Assembly: GCA_900545495.1 (NCBI GenBank)
Contig: UQZJ01000002.1
Span: 1-64,000, forward strand
Direction of reading: 5' to 3'
Length of the DNA stretch: 64,000 nucleotides
Source: an uncultured Eubacteriales bacterium
GTDB taxonomy: Bacteria > Bacillota > Clostridia > Oscillospirales > Oscillospiraceae
Below the pieces are notes generated by a model. The model was given only the letters and a program-made list of their open reading frames with translations, ran no database searches and had not been told where the DNA came from. A program made the translations under genes and the position numbers. How positions within the stretch are numbered: position 1 is the first letter of the stretch; every line of letters begins with the position of its first letter. Positions 34,417 through 41,268 of this stretch are shown here, piece by piece.

Positions 34417-35316
34417 ATGAACACAATAACTATTGACTATGTAACGTTTGTATGGGACACCAAGACGGTGTCAGAGGCAATTCATGCACTCGGCCTCTCG
34501 GCCTCTACTTGGACTACGAAGGCAGGGCATTACCCGTACGCACACATCCAGCGGGCGGGGAATATCTCTATTGCGTATGACAACTACAACGAACGTGGGG
34601 TGTTTGTCACCCTGACATCTCAGGGCTGCCGGGAATTTGAAACTTTTTCTTCTATCGGTTGGGCCGACCTCTTTGGGATTATCCGGGGCGGAGAAGGCCA
34701 TACGACGCGGCTGGACATCGCTTTTGACGACCGCACGGGCGTTCTCAATATGCAGCGTATGAAGCACGACCGTGACGTAGCAAATTACCGTTCTCTCCTC
34801 TCCTATACTGCGGAGCATCGCTCCCACAAGGAGAATATCATGGGAATGTCCCTTTATTTTGGAGCGAAAGGCTCCAATACGAATATTCGCATCTACGACA
34901 AGGATGCCGAGCAGGGCGGTTTGGGGACGCATTGGATTCGCGTGGAGCTGCAGCTCAGGGACGCTTATGCTGATACCGTTGTGAAGTCCGGTTTATCCAT
35001 CCCGTGCATTTTTTCCTCCGTTCTCAAAAAGTACCTCGTGTTTCTGCAGCCTAACCCTACAGACAGCAACAAGTGCCGCTGGCCGGTTGCGCCTTATTGG
35101 AACACCCTCCTTGAAGGCGCACAGACGCTCACTCTGTCGTGTCACAAGGACACACACAGCAATGGGCAGAGCCGCATCACCAACCTGCAGAACGTACTGA
35201 GGAGCTTCGCCCGCGACAACGGCTGGGTAAGTACGGCGGACATCGTCTGCAAAACGGCTCACAATGACGGCTATCCCCTGCGTATGGTGCGGAGCGAACA
35301 TGGAGCATCCGCTTAA
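34417..35316 (+). CDS. Rep_trans / MobT-type replication initiation factor
   Basis: 299 residues, with TAAGGAG before the ATG. It has the family's TRLDIAFDD motif (97-105), YFGAKGSNTNIRIYDK around 147-162 and WIRVELQLRDAY, which recur in pT181-type Rep and MobT proteins of Firmicute elements (Tn916 Orf20 type). These proteins nick DNA at an origin and stay covalently attached, starting rolling-circle replication or conjugative transfer. In an element without its own secretion system this supports mobilisation in trans by a resident conjugative element. The candidate origin hairpins lie immediately upstream. Confidence 0.82.
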   Translation: MNTITIDYVTFVWDTKTVSEAIHALGLSASTWTTKAGHYPYAHIQRAGNISIAYDNYNERGVFVTLTSQGCREFETFSSIGWADLFGIIRGGEGHTTRLDIAFDDRTGVLNMQRMKHDRDVANYRSLLSYTAEHRSHKENIMGMSLYFGAKGSNTNIRIYDKDAEQGGLGTHWIRVELQLRDAYADTVVKSGLSIPCIFSSVLKKYLVFLQPNPTDSNKCRWPVAPYWNTLLEGAQTLTLSCHKDTHSNGQSRITNLQNVLRSFARDNGWVSTADIVCKTAHNDGYPLRMVRSEHGASA

Positions 35317-35345
35317 CCCGCATAAGTCCTACGCATATCCCCCCC

Positions 35346-35452
35346 GCCCCCGCTGTGCCGCACCGCAACGGGTTCAGGCAGGGCAGCGCATCTCGCGCTT
35401 GCCACGCCGCGCCTGAGTCCCTATGCGGTTGCACCACCGCACGCTGCTGATC
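35346..35452 (+). repeat. Non-coding block related in inverted orientation to 44857-44960
   Basis: It shares CCGCACGCTGCTGATC (35437-35452) exactly and several colinear motifs (CTGTGCC, CGCTTGCC, CTGAG) with the reverse complement of 44857-44960. No coding potential is visible. Possibly a single-strand origin or structured RNA. Confidence 0.5.
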
Positions 35453-35517
35453 TCCGTGCAGCAGCGGAGGGTTTCGCGTGCCTGAGGCTTAACCAACATC
35501 TCGCTTCGCATAGCAAA

Positions 35518-35552
35518 AGAGCCACCTGCTTCTCCGGCAGGTGGCTTTAATT
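35518..35552. terminator. Intrinsic terminator between rep and the small exported peptide gene
   Basis: AGCCACCTGC (35521-35530) pairs with GCAGGTGGCT (35538-35547). TTAATTT follows on the plus strand and CTTTTG on the minus strand. Confidence 0.75.
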
Positions 35553-35711
35553 TACACTTGATACTTCTATAAGGTCAGAAACACTTCCGATAACGACCGA
35601 ATCGCCGCCGCCATCCGCATCCGACGCATACACGGATGTGGGGAGCATTCCGACCACCATCACCAGCGTCAGCAGCATAGCAACAACGCCACGCATTTTC
35701 TTGTGTTTCAT
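35547..35711 (-). CDS. Small exported peptide precursor (54 aa) or truncated surface protein
   Basis: ATG 35711 follows AAAGGAG by 11 nt. The product begins MKHKKMRGVVAMLLTLVMVVGMLP and continues TSVYASDADGG, a clear Sec signal peptide with predicted cleavage after YAS. Only about 22 mature residues follow, acidic and valine/serine-rich. It has its own promoter, a roughly 120-nt leader and a terminator at its stop, so it looks like a complete transcription unit. It could be a secreted peptide, or the relic of a large surface protein cut down to its signal. I do not recognise it. Confidence 0.5.
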   Translation of the reverse strand: MKHKKMRGVVAMLLTLVMVVGMLPTSVYASDADGGGDSVVIGSVSDLIEVSSVN

Positions 35712-35836
35712 GGTATTTTTGTCTCCTTTCAATGAATGTAATTAGAGAAAACCAGCCTTCTTATATTTATCGGTTTCTTGTTATTGCCAATTCTGAAACT
35801 GATATTACAAGGAGGCGGATTGCCCTCCATGTTTTT

Positions 35837-35864
35837 ATGGTAGCATAATCGCGCATATTGTCAA
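35837..35864 (-). promoter_or_regulatory. Promoter of the small exported peptide gene
   Basis: On the minus strand TTGACA (35859-35864), a 16-nt spacer and TACCAT (35837-35842). Confidence 0.55.
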
Positions 35865-35929
35865 CACATCCAAGAACACAATTTGCAAAACGAATAAAAC
35901 ACATTGTTCAAGGCAAAAAGGGAACAACA

Positions 35930-35965
35930 ACAGAAGAACAGCGACCTAAGTCGCTGTTCTTCTGT
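35930..35965. terminator. Orphan 16-bp perfect hairpin
   Basis: ACAGAAGAACAGCGAC (35930-35945) pairs perfectly with 35950-35965 and is followed by TTT. No gene ends at it on either strand. The 160 bases between it and 36131 hold no recognisable gene. Confidence 0.6.
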
Positions 35966-36130
35966 TTTAGCAAATAGCTTACGCTACAAAATAAACATAG
36001 AATTCGTGATGACCAACCGAGGCATTCCATCTCGCAACACAGGTTACTGCAGCAGCTCACCCCTCAACCTCCGGAGTCCATCGTCCGTTTTCAAAATTAG
36101 AGCGTAGGAAGCCGTTCATATTTCAAACAC

Positions 36131-36174
36131 AAAAAAGCCGAGACACCACCTCGTTTCTGAAATGGCATCTCGGC
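36131..36174 (-). terminator. Terminator of the lipoprotein gene
   Basis: GCCGAGA (36137-36143) pairs with TCTCGGC (36168-36174), with inner CCA/TGG pairs. TTTTTT follows on the minus strand. Confidence 0.75.
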
Positions 36175-36246
36175 TCTTTGATGTTTTGAGTTTTTTAGAA
36201 AATGACATCTACTCCCTTAGTCGAGGAAAACAACATAAGTTAGGAG

Positions 36247-37428
36247 TTAGAAGTACCAGACATACAGGACATGAAGACCATCAGAATCCACTTCAACAGC
36301 GCACTTAATTCCACTCGCAAAGGGCTGCCCATCAGCGCCAATTACGCCCTCGTCCATGTGAGTAAATCCATTAGCCTTCACCAGTGCGGCTTTCGTATCA
36401 TCAATCATAGACTTCATAACATTGATAGCACTGTCCTGTGTAGGAGGGTACTTATAAAGAAGGGACTCATTTTCAAAAATGGCGGGAGGAAAATGACTGG
36501 TGCACTCTTCGGGATGACTCAAATCAAATCCCACGCTCTTACCATATGCATTTCCGGCTGCAATTACAGCATTCCAATCAATGTTTGTTGCGGGTTCGGG
36601 GACCGTAGGAGTCGTGGAACCACCGCCAGTGGACCCACCGCCTGTGGAACCAGTGTTACCAGTGTTACCAGTGTTTCCGCCAGAAGGAGTTTCGGGGGTG
36701 GTAATCTGCTTGTTGCTCTGGTAGTATGCCCACGCCTCATCAGCGGTGCGGCCACCGGCGGCCTTCTTGGAGCCTGCACCCCACTGACCGTCCGCGCTTA
36801 CGCCGTACCAGCGCTGGAGCTCCTTCACCTGTGCGGTGGTCAGAGAACCGTTATCGTAGCTGGGCGTTGCGGGTTTCTGGGGCTCCGGCTTAACCTCAGG
36901 CTTCGTCTCAGGCTTCGTTTCGGGCTTGGTCTCAGGCTTCGTGGTGTCCTGTTTGTTGTCAGCGGGCTTCTGAGTCTCCTGCTTACCGTCGTCCTTCTTG
37001 GCGTCGTCCTTTTTGGTCTCGTCCTTCTTGGTGTCATCGCCCTTGGCGTCCGTCTTCTGTGCGTCGGACTTGTTCTCGCCATCGGGCTTCGCAGCATCCT
37101 CAGGCTTCTGAGTATCCGCCTCGGATGCGTCGGTCTTATTCTCCACATCCTTTTCCTCGGACTCCTCGTACGCCGTGATGTCCGCCGCCTTGACGACCAC
37201 AACGCCCTGCGCGTCCACCACATTGCCCTCATCGTCCAGCGTGTAGTCGGTCACGGCGTTGCCGTCCTTATCCACCAGAACCTTCTCACCGGACTCGGTG
37301 GTCTGCACGTAACAGCCGATATCCTCTCCGGTCTTGGTCTCCTCGTCAGTCTTGTTGCCGCAGGCCATCAAACTCATGGTCATCACCAGAGCCAGCAGCA
37401 GGGCGATAAAATTCTTCATCTTTTTCAT
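36247..37428 (-). CDS. Lipoprotein with low-complexity linker and C-terminal domain
   Basis: 393 residues. The signal peptide ends in a lipobox, SLMACG (Cys23). Next come a domain with repeated VDKDGNAVTDYTLDDEGNVV-like segments, a long Lys/Asp/Glu/Pro linker with tandem KPET units, and a peptidoglycan-binding-like stretch (TTAQVKELQRWYGVSADGQWG). A Gly/Thr/Ser linker leads to a C-terminal domain of about 110 residues. The architecture suggests a surface lipoprotein spanning the wall. Its own consensus promoter faces the divergent XRE gene, which may control it. Its role on the element is unknown. Confidence 0.78.
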   Translation of the reverse strand: MKKMKNFIALLLALVMTMSLMACGNKTDEETKTGEDIGCYVQTTESGEKVLVDKDGNAVTDYTLDDEGNVVDAQGVVVVKAADITAYEESEEKDVENKTDASEADTQKPEDAAKPDGENKSDAQKTDAKGDDTKKDETKKDDAKKDDGKQETQKPADNKQDTTKPETKPETKPETKPEVKPEPQKPATPSYDNGSLTTAQVKELQRWYGVSADGQWGAGSKKAAGGRTADEAWAYYQSNKQITTPETPSGGNTGNTGNTGSTGGGSTGGGSTTPTVPEPATNIDWNAVIAAGNAYGKSVGFDLSHPEECTSHFPPAIFENESLLYKYPPTQDSAINVMKSMIDDTKAALVKANGFTHMDEGVIGADGQPFASGIKCAVEVDSDGLHVLYVWYF

Positions 37429-37525
37429 AGTTCTTGTCCTTTCTTCGCTGTGTATTTGCCGTGCATTATTCTTGTCATCGTTTTTATTCCGTCAAATCAA
37501 TGTATCAATCGGGTTTGTAACCAAT

Positions 37526-37554
37526 ATTATAGCACTCGTGGTGGCACAAATCAA
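37526..37554 (-). promoter_or_regulatory. Promoter of the lipoprotein gene
   Basis: On the minus strand TTGATT (37549-37554), a 17-nt spacer and TATAAT (37526-37531). It abuts ATATTGGTTACA (37516-37527 minus), a motif repeated at 40.3 kb. Confidence 0.7.
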
Positions 37555-37560
37555 ATATAA

Positions 37561-37589
37561 TTGAAGTCATAACGGTTACAATATATCAT
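37561..37589 (+). promoter_or_regulatory. Promoter of the XRE regulator gene
   Basis: TTGAAG (37561-37566), a 17-nt spacer and TATCAT (37584-37589). The spacer contains GGTTACAATAT, resembling the element's shared motif. Confidence 0.65.
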
Positions 37590-37602
37590 CGAGGTGGTAT
37601 AG

Positions 37603-37923
37603 ATGAACTGCTACGGATACGACAACGCACTGCGGAAGCGGCTGTCCCAGCTCCGAGTCCAAAAAGGGGTATCAGCGCGCGAGATGAGCCTGTCTCTTGG
37701 ACAGAACACTGGGTATATCAGCAACATCGAAAGCGGGAAGACGCTGCCCTCCATGACCGGTTTTTTCTATATCTGCGAATATCTTGACGTGTCCCCCTGT
37801 GATTTCTTCGACTTCGACACGCAGGCGCCGAAGGAGGCCTCCGAAATGATGTCCCGCCTGAAACGGCTGAATGCCGTGCAGCTCAACCACGTGGCGGCTA
37901 TCATAGATGACATACTGGAGTAA
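37603..37923 (+). CDS. XRE family helix-turn-helix regulator
   Basis: 106 residues. The XRE helix-turn-helix fills residues 9-63: LRKRLSQLRVQKGVSAREMSLSLGQNTGYISNIESGKTLPSM. A short C-terminal helical region with KRLNAVQLNHVAAIIDDIL follows, typical of Clostridial element regulators. The RBS is GAGGTGG. It is divergent from the lipoprotein gene. The ATATTGGKTACA-like sequences around both promoters and at 40.3 kb make it the best candidate for an element-wide repressor (inference). Confidence 0.85.
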   Translation: MNCYGYDNALRKRLSQLRVQKGVSAREMSLSLGQNTGYISNIESGKTLPSMTGFFYICEYLDVSPCDFFDFDTQAPKEASEMMSRLKRLNAVQLNHVAAIIDDILE

Positions 37924-37925
37924 TA

Positions 37926-37956
37926 CAGCAGATCGCGGTATCGCCGCGATCTGCTG
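37926..37956. terminator. Hairpin terminator between convergent small genes
   Basis: CAGCAGATCGCGG (37926-37938) pairs with CCGCGATCTGCTG (37944-37956). The downstream T-run is weak. Confidence 0.65.
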
Positions 37957-37964
37957 CTCTGCTT

Positions 37965-38174
37965 TCACGAAAAGAACAGCGTATCCGAGGGTTCTTCCGG
38001 CTCGACGACGCTCAAGTCGATGAAGTCATCCAGCGACGGCGCGGAACGCCGCAGGTATTCGTGTCCTCCGTCCACAGCACAGGCACCGCACGAGCAAATT
38101 TTGAAGTCGTGTGTCGAGGTAGATTCTATAACATCCCCGCACTTTCTGCATTTGATGGCGTTTTTGATAATCAT
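37965..38174 (-). CDS. Small zinc-ribbon-like protein (DUF7695 type)
   Basis: 69 residues. The N-terminus IKCRKCGDVIES with a second pair in FKICSCGACAVDGGHEYLRR gives a four-cysteine zinc-ribbon-like motif. This compact, highly conserved small protein is common in Firmicute mobile elements and plasmids and has no known function. The C-terminal ~25 residues are acidic. It is convergent with the XRE regulator. Confidence 0.75.
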   Translation of the reverse strand: MIIKNAIKCRKCGDVIESTSTHDFKICSCGACAVDGGHEYLRRSAPSLDDFIDLSVVEPEEPSDTLFFS

Positions 38175-38246
38175 GTCGTTCTCCGTATCCTCGGTCCATA
38201 CAATTCAGGCGCACACGCACAATCGAATTCGTGTGCCGCGCAGGGC

Positions 38247-38279
38247 GGGAAAAGCGTGCAATCATTGCACACTTTTCCC
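38247..38279 (-). terminator. Hairpin after the GHKL gene
   Basis: Arms 38247-38261 and 38265-38279 pair over 15 bp with one mismatch. CTTTTCCC closes the minus-strand arm. Confidence 0.55.
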
Positions 38280-38289
38280 CTTGTTTGCC

Positions 38290-39810
38290 TTACGCGCTCT
38301 GCTGAATGACAATACCCTCTTCGTCCCATGTAGCCAACCGGAAGTTGTAGGGGCGTCCGTCAGGCGCGGTCAGGCTGTTCAGGATGTCCCGCAGCTCCCG
38401 CACCTCTGCCGAATGCCGCTTGGCAATCAACACGGCCTCGTCCACAGGCTTGTTGTCCAGCGCACAGCCGTCCACATACATACGGAGCTGGTACAAATCC
38501 AGTGCCTTCGTCTTGCCTGCCTTGGCCTCGTAGATGGCTACACGGTCGATGTAACCCACGAAGAGGTCTACCTTCGCCTTCAGTCCGATTTTCTGAAATA
38601 CCGGCTCCTCGCGGCTCACCCGCAGGGCGGAGGGGTCCTTCTCCCGCTTGGCGGTCAGCGCCTTGATATACCGCAGCTCCACCGAGTCCACATCCTTTGC
38701 CGGGGCAGGTACATAAGAAGCTATCCAGCTGAGCAAATTTTTCAGGCGCGGGTCACCTTCACAGAAGGACGTCTTCGTGTTCTTCGTGGCGGGCAGTGCG
38801 GCGGGATTGTCCGTAATCAGGTCTACCTGAACCAGAAAGCGGTTCTGGCTGGGGTGAATAGCCTCACCCCAAACTCGGTCGAACAGTCCGTGTTCGATAG
38901 CACGCCCGTTGATACGCAGCTCCACACCGCTGGAGCTCATATTGCACTTATAGTAGACGGCGTTTGCCTTGGTGGGCAGGATGTTGCCGTACTTGCAGCG
39001 GATGGTCAGCGGGCCTCCGCCCAAATTGCAGGGAATCTCACCGTAATCCTTCACACTGCCCTGCTCCCACGCCGGCAGCAGCGGCGTCAGTGTGTGCCGT
39101 TCTTCTGCACCGCCGCGGATCTCCAGCACCTCCATGGCGATATCCGTATCCGCCAGAACACCCGCGTAAACGTACCGCAGCTCCTCCATAACATACCGCA
39201 CGAGGCTGTGGAAATCAGAGGGAGCTGCCTTGCGGTCAGGCTTCACCGTTTGGAACTTCACCATAGGGCAGCGGACGGAGACCGCCGTGCCGGTGACATG
39301 GGGCAGGTTGCCCGTACCTGAGTAAAAGCGCATCTTCATGGGCTTGTCCTCCTCAGAAGTGCCCATGGAGTAAGGCGCCGTAACCTCGCGGTACCGGTCT
39401 GCTGCCGCGTCCCCTTTCGTCCGCGTCCGGATACTCCACTGCTGGCTGGGGCTGCTGTCGCAGGACGCCAGCGCGTGCTTCAGCCCGAAGCCGTGCTCGT
39501 TCAGCGGCGTCTGCGCCCCGTCCCGGCAGGCGATGGTCAGCGCACTGTTCAAGTCGGAAATGCCCGTGCCGCCGTCCACCACGCTGATTTCCACCGCATC
39601 GCCCAAGTCCTCAAAAGACAACACCACTGTCATGGACAAATCAGGGTCGTTGCTGTTGGCGCGGAGGTTGGAAATGGCATCATCCGCCAGCTCACAGATG
39701 ACCTGCGCCACGCTGTTGAAGTTGTCCCCGATTCCGGCAAACAGGCCGTGACCGGTGGGGTTGTTGCGGATGATTTCCTCTCCAATGGGGGTCTTCTTCT
39801 CGTTATTCAT
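38290..39810 (-). CDS. GHKL (HSP90-like/MORC-type) ATPase with C-terminal PD-(D/E)XK-like domain
   Basis: 506 residues. The GHKL ATP site is clear: N-box with Glu40, Asp43 and Asn48 (ELADDAISN), G1 box DGGTGI (79-84) and G2 box GFGLKHA (107-113). A middle transducer-like region follows. Near the C-terminus Asp415 and Glu428-Ala-Lys430, in KVDLFVGYIDRVAIYEAKAG, have the spacing of a PD-(D/E)XK nuclease core. ATP-clamped GHKL proteins with nuclease domains (paraMORC-like) have been linked to restriction-type systems, so a defence role is plausible. Upstream are a 71-aa gene and a structured leader RNA, probably one transcript. Confidence 0.8.
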   Translation of the reverse strand: MNNEKKTPIGEEIIRNNPTGHGLFAGIGDNFNSVAQVICELADDAISNLRANSNDPDLSMTVVLSFEDLGDAVEISVVDGGTGISDLNSALTIACRDGAQTPLNEHGFGLKHALASCDSSPSQQWSIRTRTKGDAAADRYREVTAPYSMGTSEEDKPMKMRFYSGTGNLPHVTGTAVSVRCPMVKFQTVKPDRKAAPSDFHSLVRYVMEELRYVYAGVLADTDIAMEVLEIRGGAEERHTLTPLLPAWEQGSVKDYGEIPCNLGGGPLTIRCKYGNILPTKANAVYYKCNMSSSGVELRINGRAIEHGLFDRVWGEAIHPSQNRFLVQVDLITDNPAALPATKNTKTSFCEGDPRLKNLLSWIASYVPAPAKDVDSVELRYIKALTAKREKDPSALRVSREEPVFQKIGLKAKVDLFVGYIDRVAIYEAKAGKTKALDLYQLRMYVDGCALDNKPVDEAVLIAKRHSAEVRELRDILNSLTAPDGRPYNFRLATWDEEGIVIQQSA

Positions 39811-39854
39811 AATTCTATGTCCTTTCGTATTTTTTCAGGTGGGGTGAGCTGTTA

Positions 39855-40070
39855 TCACAGCTCACGGATGTCGTCCAGCATCCCGTCGTACTTCTCCTCC
39901 AGCGCGGCTGCGATGATTCGCAGCAGGGCTTGCTGGCGGATAACCTCCTTGCAAAACGCCGTTGCCAGCGCATCCGGCGACATATGCAGGTCGATACACA
40001 TATGGAGGAGTTCCTTCCATTCGTAGTCAGTCACTTCAATCGTCACCTTGTACTTGTCGTCCTCGTACAT
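39855..40070 (-). CDS. Hypothetical protein (71 aa) upstream of the GHKL gene
   Basis: The start at ATG 40070 has GAAAGGAG 8 nt upstream; a frame from 40097 lacks one. The product (MYEDDKYKVTIEVTDYEWKELLHM...) has a strand-turn-helix character with a helical, leucine/alanine-rich C-terminal half. That is compatible with a small DNA-binding or antitoxin-like protein, but no motif is diagnostic. It lies 45 bases before the GHKL gene in the same direction and behind a terminator-ended structured leader. Confidence 0.65.
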   Translation of the reverse strand: MYEDDKYKVTIEVTDYEWKELLHMCIDLHMSPDALATAFCKEVIRQQALLRIIAAALEEKYDGMLDDIREL

Positions 40071-40104
40071 CCCGCGTACTCCTTTCGTTTTATTCAAAAC
40101 AAAA

Positions 40105-40308
40105 CACCGTGCAGGAAATACCTACACGGTGCGTCGGAAAACGACAAGGAGACGGAGTATCCGTCCGCAGGGAGGACTTGCAAATCCTTCAAAAATAGGG
40201 TATACTTCTCCCTGCGGTGCGGAATTTTTCCGTTGTGTAGGTGGTACAGTCACCTGCTCAGGTCAATGGGAGTTGGCGCTTCCATTGACTGCCGCTATTT
40301 TATTTTGT
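40105..40308 (-). ncRNA. Structured leader / candidate small RNA with terminator, upstream of the 71-aa and GHKL genes
   Basis: The region contains a series of perfect short hairpins. Arm pairs (plus coordinates) are 40262-40269/40282-40289, 40239-40243/40251-40255, 40220-40224/40228-40232, 40165-40174/40208-40217 (10 bp) and 40151-40156/40160-40165. The last is 40105-40111/40125-40131, followed on the minus strand by TTTTGTTTTG. A promoter lies at 40315-40342. The 5' end is set about 7 nt after the -10 box. It is either a stand-alone RNA or an attenuator leader for the downstream genes. Confidence 0.6.
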
Positions 40309-40314
40309 ATACTC

Positions 40315-40342
40315 ATTATAACATATTGGGTACAATATTCAA
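40315..40342 (-). promoter_or_regulatory. Promoter of the structured leader RNA
   Basis: On the minus strand TTGAAT (40337-40342), a 16-nt spacer and TATAAT (40315-40320). The operator-like ATATTGGGTACA (40323-40334) falls inside the spacer. Confidence 0.7.
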
Positions 40343-40402
40343 TAGACAAAACAAACAAATATTGGGTACATTATATGTGCAGTTTGTATATTGCACCCAG
40401 TA
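40323..40402. repeat. ATATTGGGTACA operator-like repeats in a divergent promoter region
   Basis: Direct copies occur at 40323-40334 and 40359-40370 (36 bp apart). A related inverted copy, TATTGCACCCAGTAT, lies at about 40388-40402, overlapping the -35 of the rightward promoter. A further ATTGGGTAC occurs at 44331-44339. Confidence 0.6.
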
Positions 40403-40420
40403 TAGCTTTTCGATTAGAAT
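40391..40420 (+). promoter_or_regulatory. Promoter of the 64-aa gene
   Basis: TTGCAC (40391-40396), an 18-nt spacer and TAGAAT (40415-40420). Confidence 0.6.
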
Positions 40421-40454
40421 AGTATGGAACTGATATAGTTTAAGGAGACCGTTT

Positions 40455-40649
40455 ATGGCCGTTTCAAAGGCACAGCAACGTGCTGTCAACAAGTACGTCA
40501 AGAACAACTATGACGAAATTAAAATCCGTATGCCCAAGGGCAAGAAGGAAATCATTCAGGCGCACGCGGCACAGCGCGGCGAGTCCGTCAACGCCTACAT
40601 CAACCGCGCCATCGACAAGGCCATGAGCGAGGACGATTCCTCTACCTGA
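40455..40649 (+). CDS. Small Arc/RHH-like protein (64 aa)
   Basis: 64 residues, with TAAGGAG upstream. The sequence AVNKYVKNNYDEIKIRMPKGKKEIIQAHAAQRGESVNAYINRAIDKAM has a short strand (EIKIRMPKG) followed by two helices. This is the ribbon-helix-helix pattern seen in antitoxins and element regulators such as Arc/MetJ-like proteins. It is divergent from the structured leader RNA and could bind the repeats between them. No toxin partner is visible next to it. A perfect 16-bp terminator follows. Confidence 0.75.
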   Translation: MAVSKAQQRAVNKYVKNNYDEIKIRMPKGKKEIIQAHAAQRGESVNAYINRAIDKAMSEDDSST

Positions 40650-40658
40650 ACAGACAAG

Positions 40659-40693
40659 GCAGGTGATCTGCGCCATCGGCGCAGATCACCTGC
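40659..40693 (+). terminator. Intrinsic terminator after the 64-aa gene
   Basis: GCAGGTGATCTGCGCC (40659-40674) pairs perfectly with 40678-40693, followed by TTCTTT. Confidence 0.85.
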
Positions 40694-40709
40694 TTCTTTA
40701 AGAGCCTCT

Positions 40710-40738
40710 TTCCTGCAGCACCTTACACATGGTATAAT
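40710..40738 (+). promoter_or_regulatory. Promoter of the RelB/DinJ-like gene
   Basis: TATAAT (40733-40738) with a weak TTCCTG (40710-40715), 17-nt spacer. Confidence 0.45.
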
Positions 40739-40757
40739 AGTGGTACTGGAGGTGGCG

Positions 40758-41120
40758 ATGCTGATGAAGACAACAATAACCTTTGAATTGGAAACCAACA
40801 TAAGGGAGCATCTGGCGGCCATCTGCGCCCGATATATTCTGTCGCTTGAAGAGGCATTTGCTTCTTTTGCAGAGGTCGTCGTCCAAGCAGGAAGGCTTCC
40901 ATACGACATGGAAGTGCCTAACGCGGTGACTCAGGCGGCGATGGCTGCCTCCGAGAAGGGCGAGGGGCTGTCCGGCGCATTCGACTCCGCGCCTGAACTG
41001 ATGGCCGCTCTGGGCTATACACAGGGCAATTCGAGACGCTACACGCTCGAAGAACTGGACAACGAAGAAAATGATACCGAGATGAGCCGCTGCAACTCGT
41101 CTGTGGACTTTGAAGCCTAA
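40758..41120 (+). CDS. RelB/DinJ-like antitoxin without an adjacent toxin
   Basis: 120 residues from ATG 40758, with GGAGGTG upstream; an earlier GTG would cover the RBS. The N-terminal LMKTTITFELETNIREHLAAICARYILSLEEAFASF, followed by QAGRLPYDM, matches the RelB/DinJ ribbon-helix-helix plus the characteristic GRxPF/Y motif. Such antitoxins neutralise RelE/YafQ mRNA interferases. The 148 bases downstream contain no toxin gene, and the next gene is an 875-aa phosphoesterase with its own promoter. It is therefore an orphan antitoxin, an anti-addiction factor or a regulator. Confidence 0.75.
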   Translation: MLMKTTITFELETNIREHLAAICARYILSLEEAFASFAEVVVQAGRLPYDMEVPNAVTQAAMAASEKGEGLSGAFDSAPELMAALGYTQGNSRRYTLEELDNEENDTEMSRCNSSVDFEA

Positions 41121-41206
41121 CAACGTGCCAAGATGAAGGGCATCCCCGTGACACGCTAATACTCGTACAGTTCTACACCAAAACAGTCTTAATGAGAGGC
41201 TTTTTA

Positions 41207-41235
41207 TTGCGCCGCTTCGTAAGCCATGGTATCAT
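41207..41235 (+). promoter_or_regulatory. Promoter of the metallophosphoesterase gene
   Basis: TTGCGC (41207-41212), a 17-nt spacer and TATCAT (41230-41235). Confidence 0.55.
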
Positions 41236-41268
41236 GTTAGATAGCCTGTTGGAAGCGAGGAATATTTC

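Noticed and set aside
36046..36120. Short minus-strand frame MNGFLRSNFENGRW...
   Set aside because: No RBS or promoter of its own, and it lies downstream of nothing. Probably chance.
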